Below, piece after piece: positions 48,301-53,100 of a stretch of 64,000 bases of DNA. How positions within the stretch are numbered: the stretch's first letter is position 1; every line of letters starts with the position of its first letter. The notes under the pieces were generated by a model. The model searched no databases. It worked only from the letters and a program-made list of their open reading frames with translations, and was not told the origin of the DNA. The stretch comes from Phymorhynchus buccinoides (Eukaryota; Mollusca; Gastropoda; Neogastropoda; Raphitomidae): the NCBI GenBank assembly GCA_017654935.2, contig CM065704.1:26516161-26580160 (forward strand), given 5' to 3'. The position numbers were made by a program, and so were the translations under genes.

Positions 48301-50087
48301 ATGGGATATGGAAACCTAGCAATCTTCAAAAGAAGTCTTTATTTTGGGGTATTTGGTATTTTATAGTCACAGAGGCATCTCTGTGAAATTCGGGTTGCTC
48401 CCTCCTGGAGAGCGCGTCGCAGACAGAAGTGTGCCACCTTCTAAACAAAATTCTATTTGCATGTGATTTTTGTGTGACTGATGATCAGTAAATTTTGACT
48501 AAATGACAACTTTTTCGTTGCCACTGGGTTTAATGTGTGCTAAGTGCATGGGCACACGGGATTCCCTGTTCAGACCGTTAAGGCCCAGTGCAGGTTCGAA
48601 CTCGGGTTTATTGTATATGAGGCGAACACGTTACCTCTGTGCCACTCTACACACATTTTAGGGCTAGTAAGAAACTCAGGACAATACAAGATGGGGTAAT
48701 CGTCTTGATGAGCTGGAAAGGGAATCTGAGAATTGAGGGGGGAGGGGGGGGGGGGGGTGTACAAATGGAAGAAGGTCCCAAAACCTGAAACTACAATTCC
48801 TGGAAGAAGAAAAAAACCTGCAATGAAAAAACAAGAACCTGAGACCAAACTTCATAAAAATCTCATAACCAGAAATTTATTGTCCGCCATAACTATCATT
48901 GAGCAAAAGAAAGAAAGGAAGGGGGGGGGGGGGAACACTGAGAAAGCTGAAGAGAGAGGAGGGGGACCAGAAACACAACTCTGGGACTCCAAACCTGGCA
49001 TGAAGTAGCGGTGCCGGGGACAAAGTCCAGCGCAGCAGCCCTAAGGTTGGAGCTCTGCAGAATGTCCATTTTCAGGGGAGAAACTAGAGGGGAAGGAACA
49101 GGGGTCACAGGAGCAACATCACTTATTTGGGGAGGCTCTAGATCATGGGTCACAGGAGCACAGAAAGCTGAGGAGAGAGGAGGGGGACCAGAAACACAAC
49201 TCTGGGACTCCAAACCTGGCATGAAGTAGCGGTGCCTGGGACAAAGTCCAGCGCAGCAGCCCTAAGGTTGGAGCTCTGCAGAATGTCCATTTTCAGGGGA
49301 GAAACTAGAGGGGAAGGAACAGGGGTCACAGGAGCAACATCACTTATTTGGGGAGGCTCTAGATCATGGGTCACAGGAGCACAGAAAGCTGAGGAGAGAG
49401 GAGGGGGACCAGAAACACAACTCTGGGACTCCAAACCTGGCATGAAGTAGCGGTGCCGGGGACAAAGTCCATCGCAACAGCCCTAAGGTTGGAGCTCTGC
49501 AGAATGTCCATTTTCAGGGGAGAAACTAGAGGGGAGGGGGGGGGGGTGACAGGAGCAGGGGGTGCTGAAGAGACAGGGGAGTAATTCATAGCGGCTACGT
49601 TGACTACGTCGGACGTTTGACGCGACGTCTGAACTATCCGAGCAGTGTAGTCGCGATTCACAGGTCAGACGTCAGCTTTAGACTTCATACGTCGGAACTA
49701 CTTCGGAATTCCCCGATAATGCTGACATGTGCGCATGCGCTATACTTTCTTCTGCGCGACGCAGAGGAAAACAACCGGTGCGCGAGGCAGACTGCTAGGC
49801 CTAGCCTATGTGAGAGGCAGTGTGTGTGTGTGTTGGAAAGGAATGTAGGCCCTACTAGCTAGTTTTGCTTAGGCCTAGCTGAGTTTCAGTTTCGTGTTCA
49901 AATTTAGGATGTGGTATAAGCTAAAATAATTAAATAGCAAATTTGTGTAGGGTGTGTGAGTGATAATAGACTAGTAGTGGAACTGAATTATGTCGAGCCT
50001 AACAGAATAAAAAGTTCAAATGACCTCTCTCTCTCTCTCTCACACATGCGGCGCATGCACACACGCCCGCACGCGCACACGCGCACA

Positions 50088-50127
<40 letters not shown>

Positions 50128-53100
50128 AACACAAGCTAACCCTCGAGACATGCGAGTCCGCCATGAAGCAATCTCATTGTGGTTCACGCTTTCAACGTAG
50201 GCCTACTGACGGCTTTGTTTTTGTCATGCTGTAGCACGAATCATTTTCAAAAACAACTTTTTAAGTGTTGCAGGAGTTTTTTTTCTATCGCAGATATGTA
50301 CTTTCATGCCAACATACACACCCCATTTAGCAATAAACTGAATAAATCGCTGCCTTTGCATCTCCCAATCTCGACCGTAGTTAAGACGTACAGCTCGTAG
50401 TCTGCCGAATTCGCTTGACTAAATTTCAGCCCTTTAGTTCGCCCGTACGCCGAAGGTTTTAGGTCAGTCAGGCCCCATGAATTGCAACTTTCCCTGGAAA
50501 GTGCAGACGTTTCCGCGTACGTTAGACGTACGCGCGTACGTACGCCCCATGAATAGGACCCCTGGAGTGGTGAGCACATTATGCATGACAGAGGTAGCAT
50601 CCAGAAGTGTAAAGTCATGCATATAGGTAAGAACAATCCCAAACAAGAGTATTTCATGGATCAAAATAATATAAACAAAATTGAAGAATGTGAGGAAGAA
50701 AAAGACTTAGGGATTACCTTTGACTCAACTCTAATATTTGATTCTGATATTCAAAAGATAGTAAGGCAAATCAGATAATGGGACTAATAAAAAGGTCTTT
50801 TAATTTTTTTGCATAAAGAAATATTTGTTCTTCTATATAAAGTCACATAGACCACATTTGGAATATGATAATACAGTTTGGTATCCTATCCTGAAGAGAC
50901 AATAAAATAGATAATAGAAAAAGCGCAAAGACGAGCAACTAATAAACTTGTTAAAGCATGTAAAAACAAGAACTACAAAGAAAGATTAGAATTTCTTAAT
51001 TTGCCTTCTCTTAAGGGAAGAAGACGAGGAGATCTCATACAAGCATATAAAATCATAAAACATTCTGATTATATTGAATTCAGTTATTTCTTTGTCAAGA
51101 ATACAGTGGATACAACAAGAAATAGTATGGACTTGTTTTTAACTAATTTAAGACGTTCAAATACTGTACTAACAAAAGAAAATGTTTCTTCTCTAACAGG
51201 ATTGTTCAACATTGGAATAACTTACCAACTAACATCAAACAGGCACCTAATATTAACACTTTTAAAAACCTTCTGGACCAAGATCCTAATATGATAAGAC
51301 CTATCAATTTTTGTGATGATTAAAAATGAAAGTCCATTCCCAAAAAATAAAATAAAAATAAAAATTAATTTAAGACTAATTTAGCTTAGGTTTGCGCAAT
51401 CATTGTGAAACTTAATAAAATTAAACAATCAAGAAAGGGCGCAAAAGGGCTGAGAGACCCACTTCTAGCCCGATTACACTACTACTACTACTACTTGAGG
51501 CAGTGGGCAAAGCATCTGCAAGGGGTGCCACAGAGTTAGGAGCAGGGGGTGCTGAAGACAAAGGAGTGGTGAGCACATTGCACACGACAGAGGTAGCACT
51601 ACTTGAGGCAGTGGGCAAAGCATCTGCAAGGGGAGCCACAGATGTTGGGAGCAGGGGGTGCTGAAGACAAAGGAGTGGTGAGCACATTACACACAACAGA
51701 GGTAGCACTACTTGAGGCAGTGGGCAAAGCATCTGCAAGGGGAGCCACAGAGTTAGGAGCAGGGGGTGCTGAAGACAAAGGAGTGGTGAGCACATTACAC
51801 ACGACAGAGGTAGCACTATTTGAGGCAGTGGGCAAAGCATCTGCAAGCGGTGCCACAGATGTTGGGAGCAGGGGGTGCTGAAGACAAAGGAGTGGTGAGC
51901 ACATTACACACGACAGAGGTAGCACTACTTGAGGCAGTGGGCAAAGCATCTGCAAGGGGAGCCACAGAGTTAGGAGCAGGGGGTGCTGAAGACAAAGGAG
52001 TGGTGAGCACATTGCACACGACAGAGGTAGCACTACTTGAGGCAGTGGGCAAAGCATCTGCAAGGGGTGCCACAGATGTTGGGAGCAAGGGGTGCTGAAG
52101 ACAAAGGAGTGGTGAGCACATTGCACACGACAGAGGTAGCACTACTTGAGGCAGTGGGCAAAGCATCTGCAAGGGGTGCCACAGAGTTAGGAGCAGGGGG
52201 TGCTGAAGACAAAGGAGTGGTGAGCACATTGCACACGACAGAGGTAGCACTACTTGAGGCAGTGGGCAAAGCATCTGCAAGGGGTGCCACAGATGTTGGG
52301 AGCAAGGGGTGCTGAAGACAAAGGAGTGGTGAGCACATTGCACACGACAGAGGTAGCACTACTTGAGGCAGTGGGCAAAGCATCTGCAAGGGGTGCCACA
52401 GAAATGCACACTATCTTATAGGTTGTTTTTTTCCCCCAGTTTCACCTTATAATATGACTAATAATAGAGTAAAAAAAATAATTTTAAAAAAATCTGAAAT
52501 TTGGGTAAATTTTGTGGGGTGCGCCGCGCGCGCCTTATGCAACTTGCGCCACGCCACGCCTTTTATCCATAAAATAATGGTATATATATGATCATGAACT
52601 TTTTTCCTCAGCATTGGCAACACTCGGCCTCACATTGTGGACGTGGACTGGAGACTGGACTACTACATCAAAGTGAGTATTGTCCATTTGTCCACAGAGC
52701 ACTGGCCTTTGCAAACGACCACTGCAGCCGTATGTCCATCCCTGGGTGAACGGGAACAATCCTCTCACTCCTTCTTCTTCTTCGATGGCTCTGTTTCCTG
52801 TCAATTATGAGCGCAGATGCATCATGCTGTCGTTATGCGCCTAACTAAGAAGTAGTTAGGCCCAGCAAGTCCGACTTCAGCTGGAGGAAATGTTTTTTGA
52901 AAGTGTTTTGTGAAAAAAGGCAGGAGAATGCAGGACCGGTAAGGCAGAAAGATAGTAGATGACAGTAAGCAAAGGGAAAAGGCAGAGTCAAAGAGAGTGA
53001 CAGATTAGAGGTAGTTACAAGCACAGAACTTCCAGAAGGTGGGGAAACTATTATGCAAAAGACCCCCCGGTATCCCCACGGGGGACTCTCACTCCTGAAA

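Larger units (their letters stand above)
30372..52402. repeat. 22-kb higher-order tandem array in COMMD3 intron 4
   Basis: Six related monomers, listed separately. The leader AAAATGGAATTACCCGAGAA at 30372 recurs at 47277. A full unit runs: leader, CA repeats, unique-like AT segment, type 2 SINE (minus), G-rich segment, 221-bp minisatellite, CpG block, CA repeats, then the CR1-like fragment and a 108/109-bp minisatellite. Monomers 1-4 lack the last two parts. Confidence 0.9.
47715..52402. repeat. Array monomer 6, long form, end of array
   Basis: SINE about 48347-48654; 221-bp array 48945-49537 (two complete units); CpG block 49580-49800 with GCGCATGCGC at 49731-49740; CR1-like fragment 50581-51305; then an expanded minisatellite to 52402. 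Shares AGTAATTCAT with monomer 5. Confidence 0.88.

Noticed and set aside
32002..49661. Repeated 72-108-codon ORFs on both strands in the array
   Set aside because: They are 221-bp minisatellite units read in several frames; the period is not a multiple of 3 and no family resemblance or codon signal is seen.
51421..52389. ORFs up to 175 codons on the minus strand
   Set aside because: Low-complexity translation of the 108/109-bp minisatellite, open on both strands and in several frames at once.
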